Shown: positions 1 to 5,931, numbered from the stretch's first letter. The stretch is DNA of 6,070 bases from Acidimicrobiaceae bacterium (GCA_009785715.1 WQVT01000162.1:1-6070), one strand, 5' to 3'. Notes: generated from the sequence alone by a model not told the origin. Program-made: numbers and translations.

Positions 1-237
1 GCGGGCGGTTCCCCCGATCCCGCTGCCGGCGTCGAGGATGCGGTCGCGGTCGTTGATCCCGGCCAGGTCGGCGAGCTCGCTCGTGGCGATCCTGCCGGAG
101 GTGTGGAAATCCTCGAGCGGCCCGAGGTCGGCGGGCCGGAGGTCCTCGAGAAGAATGCCCGCCCGAGCGAACGCCCGCTCGATGTTGCGCCGGGACAGGC
201 CGGTCGAATACTGCGCTTCTACCTCAGGACGGTTCAT
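1..237 (-). CDS. Class I SAM-dependent methyltransferase, N-terminal part (cut by window edge)
   Basis: Only the first 79 codons are in the window; the reading frame is open to the left edge. The translation begins MNRPEVEAQYSTG and contains a DFHTSGRIATSELADLAG stretch (residues 43-60), followed by ILDAGSGIGGTAR (residues 67-79). The last block is the glycine-rich motif I that binds S-adenosylmethionine in class I methyltransferases. The DFHT-GG-AT-ELA segment before motif I is familiar from UbiE/Coq5-like and small-molecule N- or C-methyltransferases, but the acceptor substrate cannot be told because the C-terminal part is missing. The ATG overlaps the stop codon of the upstream reductase gene as ATGA, so the two are very likely co-transcribed and translationally coupled. 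No strong Shine-Dalgarno sequence precedes it, only a GGA three bases upstream, which fits coupling. Methyltransferase class is confident; the specific function is unknown. Confidence 0.85.
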   Translation of the reverse strand, partial: MNRPEVEAQYSTGLSRRNIERAFARAGILLEDLRPADLGPLEDFHTSGRIATSELADLAGINDRDRILDAGSGIGGTAR

Positions 238-1217
238 TTCCGTGTCGTGATCCGATCGTTCAGGAGGGAGACAAGGGCGTAGACCGTCTCGGTGGCCGGA
301 GTGGCCGTACCGGTGAGCTGGCCGAGCTCGATGAAGGAGCCGATCAGCGGCTCGACCTCCAGGGTCTGTCCGGCTTCGACGTCCTGAAGCATCGAGGTCT
401 TGTGGTCTCCGACCTTCTCCGCCCCCTCGATCCTTTGCTCAACCGACAGGCGGAGCTCCAGGCCGAGCTTGGTCGCAATCTCGGTCGCCTCGAGCATCAT
501 CTGCCGGGCAAGGGAACGGGTCGCGGGGAAGCGACAGATCTCCGCCAGGGTGGCGCCGGTGAGCGCACTTATCGGATTGAATGCCAGATTGCCCCAGGCT
601 TTTATCCATAGGTGCGCCCTGATGTCGGTGAGCACACGCGATTTGAATCCGGCGGCGGTCAGGGTGTGGGCGATGTCGGTCGCCCGCTCCGACCGCTGCC
701 CGTCGAGCTCACCGACCGGGAATCGGTCGCCCTCGATCAGGCAGACGACGCCGGGCGCCCTTCTCTCCGCCGCGGGATAGGCGATCGACGCGACGATCCG
801 GTCCGGCGGAATGTGCGCTTCGATCGCTCCGTCGGGGTCGAGTGTGTGCAGCCGATGCCCGGAGAACCGCCCGGGGAACCTCTGGAAGAACCACCAGGGC
901 ACGCCGTTTTGGAGCGGCATCACGACGGTGTCGGAGTGGTAGAGCACCCCGAGGCGGTCAGCGACCGCACCGATCTGATGGGCTTTCAGCGCCAGGATCA
1001 CGAGGTCCTGGGGCCCGAATGCCGAAAGGTCGTCCGAGACCGCCAGCTCCTTGGCCACGACGCTCGAGCCATCGGGTTCGACCAACCGCAGGCCGTGCGA
1101 GCCGATGACCGAGAGGCTCTCACCACGCGCCAGCAGGCTGACCTGCTCACCTGAACGGGCCAGCCGGGCCGCCAGGAGGCCGCCGATGGCTCCGGCGCCC
1201 AAGACACAGATGCGCAT
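234..1217 (-). CDS. panE: 2-dehydropantoate 2-reductase (ketopantoate reductase family)
   Basis: A 327-residue NADPH-dependent cytoplasmic oxidoreductase of the PanE/ApbA family. Enzymes of this family reduce ketopantoate to pantoate for pantothenate and CoA synthesis. The N-terminal Rossmann fold starts directly with MRICVLGAGAIGG (GxGxxG at residues 7-12). Further family marks are LALKAHQ (Lys78), MPLQNGVPWW (Asn104), the catalytic block IKAWGNLAFNPISALTGAT (Lys206, Asn210, Asn214, spaced as Lys176/Asn180/Asn184 of the E. coli enzyme), KTSMLQD (Ser275) and the helix Glu near residue 287. The length is close to the family norm. The frame also opens at a GTG at 1226, but the ATG at 1217 is preferred because the Rossmann strand begins there and a TANNNT box ends seven bases before it. 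It overlaps the downstream methyltransferase by four bases. The family is certain. True ketopantoate activity is not, because many paralogues act on other 2-keto acids and no other pan gene is nearby. Confidence 0.86.
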   Translation of the reverse strand: MRICVLGAGAIGGLLAARLARSGEQVSLLARGESLSVIGSHGLRLVEPDGSSVVAKELAVSDDLSAFGPQDLVILALKAHQIGAVADRLGVLYHSDTVVMPLQNGVPWWFFQRFPGRFSGHRLHTLDPDGAIEAHIPPDRIVASIAYPAAERRAPGVVCLIEGDRFPVGELDGQRSERATDIAHTLTAAGFKSRVLTDIRAHLWIKAWGNLAFNPISALTGATLAEICRFPATRSLARQMMLEATEIATKLGLELRLSVEQRIEGAEKVGDHKTSMLQDVEAGQTLEVEPLIGSFIELGQLTGTATPATETVYALVSLLNDRITTRK

Positions 1218-1321
1218 CCCGCCCACTCTATGGGCGAGCGGGCCGGTTCAGGGCTGGCGACCCGGGCTACGCTTCGAGGGCGCTGGGGTCGGAAACGGAA
1301 GAAAGGTCGGATCGCAGATCA
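1218..1321. promoter_or_regulatory. Divergent intergenic region between reductase and AMP-forming synthetase
   Basis: These 104 bases separate two divergently transcribed genes and must hold both promoters unless transcription starts further inside. On the minus side a TAGAGT box lies right before the reductase ATG. On the plus side a TACGCT at 1268-1273 resembles a -10 element, but I see no convincing -35 partner. A purine-rich GGAAGAAAGG at 1297-1306 is the only candidate ribosome site for the synthetase and is about 15 bases from its ATG, longer than usual. I found no clear operator palindrome. Confidence 0.45.
1225..1230 (-). promoter_or_regulatory. Candidate -10 box giving a leaderless reductase transcript
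   Basis: Read on the minus strand, TAGAGT (TANNNT form) is followed by GGGCGGG and then the ATG at 1217. The seven-base gap places the predicted transcription start on or next to the A of the ATG, which is the geometry of leaderless mRNAs, common in Actinomycetota. No -35 hexamer was recognised. The same placement would exclude the alternative GTG start at 1226. This is inference from spacing only. Confidence 0.35.
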
Positions 1322-2908
1322 ATGCCGGACAATGACTTGAGCCCGGAGTCCCTGGGTGCAGAAGGCACCGTCGCCGGCCTGCTCTCGGCTTCGAACGACC
1401 GTGCGAGTGCGACGGACCCGGCGCTGCTTACCACCGACGGTCAGGTCCTCGACCGGACAGGCCTGCTCGCCGAGGTCGGCCGCCTCGCCGATCAGCTGCG
1501 CGACGCAGGGCTCGGGCCCACTGACCGGATCGCGGTCGCGCTGCCGAACGGACCGGAGATGGCCCTGACGTTGCTGGCCGTCATGTCGGTCGGTTGTCTC
1601 GCGCCGCTCAACCCGGGCTACCGCGAGGACGAGTTCAAGTTTTACCTCGACGACCTCGAGGCACGGGCACTGATTACGTTTCCGGGTCAGCCGAAGGCGG
1701 TCTTTGCCGCCCTCCCGGAGCAGACGACGCCGATCGAGGTTCGGGGCTCGGCGTTGAGCATCGATTTCGCCGGGCCCGCGGCTTCGGCAATGGGGGAGGG
1801 TCGCGACGCATCCCGAACCCGGCCGACCCCGGACGACCAGGCGCTGGTCCTGCACACGTCAGGGACCACCTCGCGCCCCAAGATCGTCCCGCTTCGTCAC
1901 CGCAATTTGACGGCTTCGGCCAGGAACATCGCGCGCTCCCTCGCGCTCGGTCCCGCCGACCGCTCCCTGAACGTGATGCCCCTGTTCCACATCCACGGCA
2001 TCATGGCCGGCCTGCTGGCACCGCTGTCGGTCGGTGGATCGGTGATCGTGACGCCCGGCTTCGACGCGTTCGGGTTCCACCGCTGGGTCGACGAGTTCAA
2101 GCCCACGTACTACAGCGCCGTGCCGACCATGCACCAGATGGTCCTCGCCCGAGCGCCGGAACAGCGCCCGACCTCACTTCGATTCGTGCGCTCGTCGTCG
2201 GCGTCGCTCCCTCCCACCGTCTTCGAGAGCCTCCGCCGCCTCTTCGACGTCCCGGTCGTCGAGGCCTACGGGATGACCGAGGCGTCGCATCAGATGGCGT
2301 CGAATCCGCTCGACCGGCAGAAGGTCGGCTCGGTCGGGCTGGCCACCGGGATCGAGATCGCGATTCTCGACCCCGAGAACCAGGTCCTTCCGGCGGGCAC
2401 GAGGGGGGAGGTGGCGATCAAGGGGCCGACGGTCGTCGACGGGTACGAGAACAATCCTTCCGCCAACGAGGCCGCCTTCACCGACGGGTGGTTCCGGACG
2501 GGCGGCGAAGGAAGGCTTGACGAGGAGGGCTATCTGTCCCTCACCGGGAGGCTGAAGGAACAGATCAACCGTGGCGGCGAGAAGATCTCGCCGCTCGAGA
2601 TCGACGCCGTCCTGCTCGAGCATCCCGCCGTTTCCCAGGCGGTCGCCTTCGCCATACCCCACCCGAAGCTCGGGGAAGAAGTGGGCGCCGCCGTGGTCCT
2701 GCGGGAGGACCCCGGGGAGCCGGGGAAGATCGGCGAGCGCGAGCTCCGGGCACACGTCTCCGCGCACCTGGCGGCGTTCAAGGTTCCGAGGCGGATCCTG
2801 TTCCTTCCCGAGATCCCGAAGGGGCCCACCGGAAAGGTCCAGCGGATCGGCCTGGCCGAGCGACTCGGCGTGTCCGCCGACCCCTCCGAGGCCGGATCGG
2901 GCGGCTAA
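1322..2908 (+). CDS. AMP-dependent synthetase/ligase, oxalyl-CoA synthetase (AAE3/Pcs60)-like
   Basis: A 528-residue adenylate-forming enzyme of the ANL superfamily, expected to activate a carboxylic acid with ATP and transfer it to CoA in the cytoplasm. The P-loop is HTSGTTSRPKIVPL (residues 178-191). It is followed by MPLFHIHG, a YSAVPTMHQ segment, RFVRSSSASLPP, EAYGMTEASH (314-323), FRTGGEG (391-397), the hinge GRLKEQINRGGEKISP, and the C-terminal catalytic Lys505 in TGKVQR. The TSRPK form of the P-loop, the SSSASL block and INRGGEKISP are typical of the plant AAE3 and fungal Pcs60 oxalyl-CoA synthetase group, so a small dicarboxylate or short acyl substrate is plausible but unproven. Oddity: the TGD motif reads TGG, so the Asp that normally holds the AMP ribose is Gly395. 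The start is the first ATG; the domain begins within about 15 residues of it. The stop codon overlaps the stop of the convergent corA gene. No oxalyl-CoA decarboxylase or formyl-CoA transferase gene is in the window. Confidence 0.88.
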   Translation: MPDNDLSPESLGAEGTVAGLLSASNDRASATDPALLTTDGQVLDRTGLLAEVGRLADQLRDAGLGPTDRIAVALPNGPEMALTLLAVMSVGCLAPLNPGYREDEFKFYLDDLEARALITFPGQPKAVFAALPEQTTPIEVRGSALSIDFAGPAASAMGEGRDASRTRPTPDDQALVLHTSGTTSRPKIVPLRHRNLTASARNIARSLALGPADRSLNVMPLFHIHGIMAGLLAPLSVGGSVIVTPGFDAFGFHRWVDEFKPTYYSAVPTMHQMVLARAPEQRPTSLRFVRSSSASLPPTVFESLRRLFDVPVVEAYGMTEASHQMASNPLDRQKVGSVGLATGIEIAILDPENQVLPAGTRGEVAIKGPTVVDGYENNPSANEAAFTDGWFRTGGEGRLDEEGYLSLTGRLKEQINRGGEKISPLEIDAVLLEHPAVSQAVAFAIPHPKLGEEVGAAVVLREDPGEPGKIGERELRAHVSAHLAAFKVPRRILFLPEIPKGPTGKVQRIGLAERLGVSADPSEAGSGG

Positions 2909-3918
2909 AGGGGCTTCATCATGCCGCTGCGACGGAACCACACCAGAAGCACGGCGCAGGAGACGGCCAAACTCCCGAATCCGAAGAGCACGAATTGCCA
3001 CCAAGCCGTGATGTGGCTGGTCATCCACTCAAAATTCATTCCGAAGAACCCGGTCACGAAGCTCAGGGGAAGGAAGATGGTGGCGATCACGGTCAGCAGT
3101 TTCGCGGTCTCGTTTTGAGCGACGCTGATGTTGTTTTGCTCGAGCGCGATGACGGCAATGTTCGCCTGGAGGACGGAGGTGAGCGTGTCTCGCAGACCGA
3201 TGACGTCTTCGTCGATCATCTTGAGGTGGTCGTTGACGTCACGAAAGAAGGGCATGAGCTGGGCAGGGACCTGAGGGTACGCCCCCTGTTCCACCGCGTC
3301 GAGGGGGCTGAGCAGAGGGTGCACCGCCCGGTAGAAGTCCGTGGCCTCCTGCCGTAGCTTGTAGATCCGCTCCGTCGCTGCGGTGGTGCCGCGAAAGACG
3401 GTCGACTCGACCTGTTCGACGTCGTTCTCCAGGCCGGCGACCACCGGGGTATAGTCGTCGACGATCTTGTCCAGGATGGCCCAGAGGGCGGCGACCGGTC
3501 CGGCTTTCAGGAGTTCCGGTCGGGATTCGACCTTCTGACGGGCGCTGGCCAGGTCGGCCACGCCGTGGCGTACCGTGATCAAGAAGCCGTGCGATATGAA
3601 GATGGCTACTTCTCCGAAGTCGACCTCTTCGGTGTCGTCGACGTATCGAGCGGTCCTGATAACGCCGAAGAGCACCCTCCCGCTTTCGTACTGCTCGACC
3701 TTGGGGCGAAGATGTGGGGCCTGGGCGTCTTCGACGGCAAGATCGTGGAGCCCGAAGAGGTTCTGGACCCGTGCCATCTCGGCGAGGTCCGGCTCCACGA
3801 GCGCGATCCAGACAAACCCCGGCTCGTCTCGACGGTAAATCTCCGCCGCCGCGTCAAGATCGAGTGGTTCGTCCCACCCTCGCTGGCCGTCAACGTAATG
3901 GGCGCAATCGGCGATCAC
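2905..3918 (-). CDS. corA: CorA-family magnesium/cobalt transport protein
   Basis: A 337-residue inner-membrane divalent-cation channel, normally a homopentamer that conducts Mg2+ (also Co2+ or Ni2+) and is gated by intracellular Mg2+. The first ~265 residues form the acidic cytoplasmic funnel, including IALVEPDLAEM, HDLAVEDAQAPHLRPKVEQY and a long helical region with LENDVEQVE and FFRDVNDHLKMIDE. Two membrane segments follow at about 270-292 and 305-328, separated by the signature GMN (293-295) in FFGMNFEWM. The usual MPE loop after GMN is replaced by WMTSHI, as in a common actinobacterial subgroup. The short basic tail RRSGMMKPL faces the cytoplasm. The start is GTG, strongly supported by an AGGAGG six bases upstream. 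The gene is divergent from the PE-POL gene and convergent with the synthetase. Whether it carries Mg2+ or another ion, for example Zn2+ as in ZntB, cannot be decided by sequence, but GMN and length fit CorA. Confidence 0.93.
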   Translation of the reverse strand: MIADCAHYVDGQRGWDEPLDLDAAAEIYRRDEPGFVWIALVEPDLAEMARVQNLFGLHDLAVEDAQAPHLRPKVEQYESGRVLFGVIRTARYVDDTEEVDFGEVAIFISHGFLITVRHGVADLASARQKVESRPELLKAGPVAALWAILDKIVDDYTPVVAGLENDVEQVESTVFRGTTAATERIYKLRQEATDFYRAVHPLLSPLDAVEQGAYPQVPAQLMPFFRDVNDHLKMIDEDVIGLRDTLTSVLQANIAVIALEQNNISVAQNETAKLLTVIATIFLPLSFVTGFFGMNFEWMTSHITAWWQFVLFGFGSLAVSCAVLLVWFRRSGMMKPL

Positions 3919-3996
3919 CTGGATCCTCCTCGGATGGCGCGACCGGATGGCCCATTGTGTCCCGTTGCTTTGGGCGCCCCGGACGAGTTGACTCGG
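3919..3996. promoter_or_regulatory. Divergent intergenic region corA / PE-POL gene
   Basis: These 78 bases lie between the GTG of corA (minus) and the preferred ATG of the PE-POL gene (plus) and should carry both 5' control regions. The corA side holds a strong ribosome-binding site. I could not find a convincing -35/-10 pair for either direction; a CACAAT on the minus strand (complement of ATTGTG at 3955-3960) is a weak -10 candidate for corA. No palindromic operator or Mg2+ riboswitch-like structure is evident in so short a span. Confidence 0.4.
3925..3930 (-). promoter_or_regulatory. Ribosome-binding site of corA (decides the GTG start)
   Basis: The minus strand reads GAGGAGGATCCAG immediately before the GTG at 3918. 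The perfect AGGAGG is six bases from the start codon, which fixes the start despite it being GTG. Confidence 0.8.
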
Positions 3997-5676
3997 ATGG
4001 TGGCCCGATCAGACGATGGACCCGGCACCGAGGAGCGGCTCGCCTCCTATCGGGAGAAACGGGATTTCGAGACGACCCCCGAGCCGTCCGGTGTTGGGCC
4101 CGCGACGGCGCCCGAGGCCCGGCGGTTCGTGGTGCAGCGCCATCGTGCCCGGCGCCTGCACTACGACTTCCGTCTGGAGGTCGACGGGGTGCTGGCCAGC
4201 TGGGCGGTGCCGAAAGGGCCGACGCTGGACCCCGGCGTCCGGCGCGGGGCGTACCGCGTCGAGGATCACCCGTTGGAGTACATCGACTTCGAGGGCGCCA
4301 TCCCGGGGGGCCAGTACGGCGGTGGAGACGTGATCGTGTGGGACCAGGGGACCTGGGAGGCGGACGAGGCCGGCGACCCACCCGACCCCGCACGGGCCCT
4401 CCGGGAGGGCGAGCTCCACCTCGATCTCCGAGGGCAGAAGCTCCTCGGTCGGTTCGTCCTGGTGCGTACCCGCACGGAGTCGAACGGGCGGGAGCAGTGG
4501 CTGCTGCTCCACAAGCACGACGACTACGCCGTGGACGGCTGGGATCCCGAGGAGCATCCGGCCTCGGTCCTGAGCGGGCGGACCAACGATGAGGTCAAGG
4601 CCGACCCGGACCGGATGTGGCGTTCCGACCTGCCCCCCGACCGGGCGGCCATCGCCCTGAAGCCCACCGCCTCGAAGCCCACCGCATCGAAAACAGCCGC
4701 CCCGGAATCGGCTGCGGGACCACAACCGGTCGTGCCCGAGGCCGCCCTGGAGGCGCTGGACCGCCTCGGGGCCGGGGGCATCTGGGAGATCTATGGCCGG
4801 GAACTCCACGTCACGAACCTCGACAAGGTGCTGTTCCCGGCGCGGGCGGGTGAGGATCCGGTGACCAAACGGGACTTCCTGCGCTACGCAGCCTCCGTCG
4901 CCCCGGTGATCCTGCCCTACCTGAACCAGCGGGCGCTGAACATGAACCGCTTCCCCAATGGCGCCGGCACCAAGGGGTTCTGGCACAAGGCGCTCCCGGA
5001 ATATGCGCCCGAGTGGCTCACCCGCTGGGAAAACGTCGATGCCGACTCGGAGGAGGCACGCTCCTACCTGGTCGTCGACGAACCCGCGGCGCTCATCTGG
5101 GTGGCCAACTACGGGGCCCTGGAATGGCACGCCTGGACATCCAGGATCGATCACCCCCGCCGACCGACCTACGCCCTGGTGGACCTCGACCCCGGCACCT
5201 CCACGAGTTGGGAGCAGCTCCTCGTCCTGGCGCGGCTCCACCGCACCGCCCTCGAACACCTCGGGGTGGCCGGACGCGCGAAGGTCACCGGCCACCACGG
5301 CATCCAGATCTGGATCCCCGTCGCCCCCGGCCCGGACTTCCAGGCGACCCGGGCGTGGACCGAGCAGCTCTCGAGGGCCATCGGCGCCGTCGTCCCGGAG
5401 CTCGTCAGCTGGAAGTGGCAGGTCAACGAGCGCAGCGGTCTGGCGCGGCTCGACTACACGCAGAACGCCATCAACAAGACGCTGGTGGCGCCCTACAGCC
5501 CTCGCCCGGCACCGGGGGCGCCGGTGTCGGCGCCGATCGGGTGGGACGAGCTCGACGATCCCGATCTTCGCCCCGACGGGTTCACCATCCGCAGCGTCCT
5601 GCCTCGCCTCGCCGAGCGAGGGGACCTCTTCCGACCGGTCCTCCTGGAGGAGCAGCGGCTCCCGCCGATCGCCTGA
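3997..5676 (+). CDS. ligD: LigD-type end-joining protein: 3'-phosphoesterase (PE) plus primase-polymerase (POL), no ligase domain
   Basis: A 559-residue protein with two of the three LigD domains used in bacterial non-homologous end joining. PE domain, about residues 15-165: LASYREKRDF, then FVVQRHRARRLHYDFRLE and VEDHPLEYIDFEG. His49, His55, Asp57, Arg59, Lys73, Arg83, Glu89, Asp90, His91 and Tyr95 match the P. aeruginosa PE active site at a constant offset of +7, so 3'-end trimming activity is expected. A linker (about 200-260) with a KPTAS repeat follows. POL domain, about 263-555: the DLDPG metal pair Asp396/Asp398, third Asp486 in LDYTQN, and His378 in ALEWHAW, so templated or ribonucleotide gap filling is expected. 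Motif II reads TGHHGIQIW, with Gln437 where most POL domains have His. No ATP-dependent ligase module (no KxDG) lies between or after the domains. The frame is open back to 3565, but that part is antisense to corA; ATG 3997 sits about 15 residues before the PE core. ATG 3934 is an alternative. The symbol is by homology only. Confidence 0.9.
   Translation: MVARSDDGPGTEERLASYREKRDFETTPEPSGVGPATAPEARRFVVQRHRARRLHYDFRLEVDGVLASWAVPKGPTLDPGVRRGAYRVEDHPLEYIDFEGAIPGGQYGGGDVIVWDQGTWEADEAGDPPDPARALREGELHLDLRGQKLLGRFVLVRTRTESNGREQWLLLHKHDDYAVDGWDPEEHPASVLSGRTNDEVKADPDRMWRSDLPPDRAAIALKPTASKPTASKTAAPESAAGPQPVVPEAALEALDRLGAGGIWEIYGRELHVTNLDKVLFPARAGEDPVTKRDFLRYAASVAPVILPYLNQRALNMNRFPNGAGTKGFWHKALPEYAPEWLTRWENVDADSEEARSYLVVDEPAALIWVANYGALEWHAWTSRIDHPRRPTYALVDLDPGTSTSWEQLLVLARLHRTALEHLGVAGRAKVTGHHGIQIWIPVAPGPDFQATRAWTEQLSRAIGAVVPELVSWKWQVNERSGLARLDYTQNAINKTLVAPYSPRPAPGAPVSAPIGWDELDDPDLRPDGFTIRSVLPRLAERGDLFRPVLLEEQRLPPIA
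4660..4689 (+). repeat. Two-unit 15-base in-frame tandem repeat in the PE-POL linker
   Basis: Two consecutive 15-base units encode KPTAS twice (residues 222-231) and differ at one base; a partial third unit (KTAA) follows. The repeat sits in the Ala/Pro/Lys-rich linker between the PE and POL domains. Such low-complexity linkers change length by slippage without harming the folded domains. Confidence 0.75.
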
Positions 5677-5691
5677 CCGTCCAGCCGTACG

Positions 5692-5763
5692 TGCGCCCCG
5701 GGGGATTCGAACCCCCAACCTGTGGATTAAGAGTCCATTGCTCTGCCGTTGAGCTAGAGGCGC
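5692..5763 (-). tRNA. trnK: tRNA-Lys, anticodon CTT
   Basis: On the minus strand a full cloverleaf folds: acceptor GCGCCTC/GGGGCGC (one T-G wobble), D arm GCTC-AACGGCA-GAGC, anticodon loop CTCTTAA with anticodon CTT, a five-base variable loop and T arm GGGGG-TTCGAAT-CCCCC. The discriminator is A. The 72 bases lack an encoded CCA (next bases are CGT), so the end is added by nucleotidyltransferase. The top pair of the anticodon stem is an A-C mismatch (positions 27-43). It reads AAG codons. Its 3' end is 15 bases from the stop codon of the convergent PE-POL gene, and it lies 72 bases downstream of tRNA-His on the same strand. Confidence 0.95.
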
Positions 5764-5797
5764 TCGCCACCCGACCACCAAGTGCCGGGGCCTCGCC

Positions 5798-5803
5798 ACT
5801 TTA
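5798..5803 (-). promoter_or_regulatory. Possible -10 box for tRNA-Lys in the tRNA spacer
   Basis: The minus strand carries TAAAGT (TANNNT form) about 35 bases before the tRNA-Lys 5' end. There is no recognisable -35 hexamer; upstream lies a GC-rich palindrome. Lysine tRNA could instead be made by read-through from tRNA-His. Confidence 0.22.
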
Positions 5804-5809
5804 GTCGAC

Positions 5810-5825
5810 TCGGCCGCCCGGCCGA
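5810..5825. repeat. GC-rich inverted repeat in the spacer between the tRNA genes
   Basis: TCGGCCG and CGGCCGA form a perfect seven-base inverted repeat around CC. The loop is so tight that about six pairs are realistic. It has no T-run on either side, so it does not look like an intrinsic terminator. It could be a processing or pausing element in a tRNA-His/tRNA-Lys precursor or simply a product of GC-rich sequence. Confidence 0.5.
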
Positions 5826-5835
5826 CCGGGGTGGT

Positions 5836-5912
5836 TGGGGTGGCTGAGGGGACTCGAACCCCCGACTTCCAGGACCACAACCTGGCGCTCTAACCAACTG
5901 AGCTACAGCCAC
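5836..5912 (-). tRNA. trnH: tRNA-His, anticodon GTG
   Basis: The minus strand folds into a regular cloverleaf: acceptor GTGGCTG/CAGCCAC, D arm GCTC-AGTTGGTTA-GAGC, anticodon stem CCAGG/CCTGG with loop TTGTGGT (anticodon GTG), and T arm GGGGG-TTCGAGT-CCCCT. The discriminator is C at 5839, and the base before the 5' end (5913) encodes the extra G-1 that pairs with it, the identity mark of histidine tRNA. CCA follows directly at 5838-5836, so the 3' end appears to be encoded, unlike in the neighbouring tRNA-Lys. Both tRNAs point the same way and may share a transcript. Confidence 0.96.
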
Positions 5913-5925
5913 CGCGAGGCGGAAC

Positions 5926-5931
5926 ATTCTG
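5926..5931 (-). promoter_or_regulatory. Candidate -10 element upstream of tRNA-His
   Basis: CAGAAT on the minus strand differs from TATAAT at two positions and lies 13 bases before the tRNA 5' end, giving a short 5' leader as expected for a tRNA promoter. No clear -35 is seen at the right distance, so this rests on position and one hexamer. Confidence 0.33.

Noticed and set aside
1218..1226. GTG at 1226 as start of the reductase (three extra residues)
   Set aside because: The Rossmann strand begins at Met 1217, the GTG overlaps the candidate -10 box, and it has no better ribosome site.
1594..2520. A 308-codon plus-strand frame inside the synthetase
   Set aside because: Alternate-frame shadow of the synthetase, Arg/Gly/Pro-rich and without family features.
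2174..3028. A 284-codon minus-strand open frame over the synthetase 3' end and corA
   Set aside because: Low-complexity composition with no recognisable motif; both overlapped genes have full family signatures in other frames.
3988..3993. TTGACT as a -35 hexamer for the PE-POL gene
   Set aside because: At 17-base spacing the -10 position reads AGACGA and lies inside the coding region, past the preferred ATG.
5810..5825. Inverted repeat as an intrinsic terminator
   Set aside because: Two-base loop and no T-run on either strand; it lies upstream of tRNA-Lys, where termination would cut the tRNA pair apart.
4009..5880. A 623-codon minus-strand open frame across the PE-POL gene and into both tRNA genes
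   Set aside because: It mirrors a clearly conserved protein and runs through two tRNA genes; its translation is Arg/Gly/Pro-rich without domains. It is a GC-rich antisense shadow.
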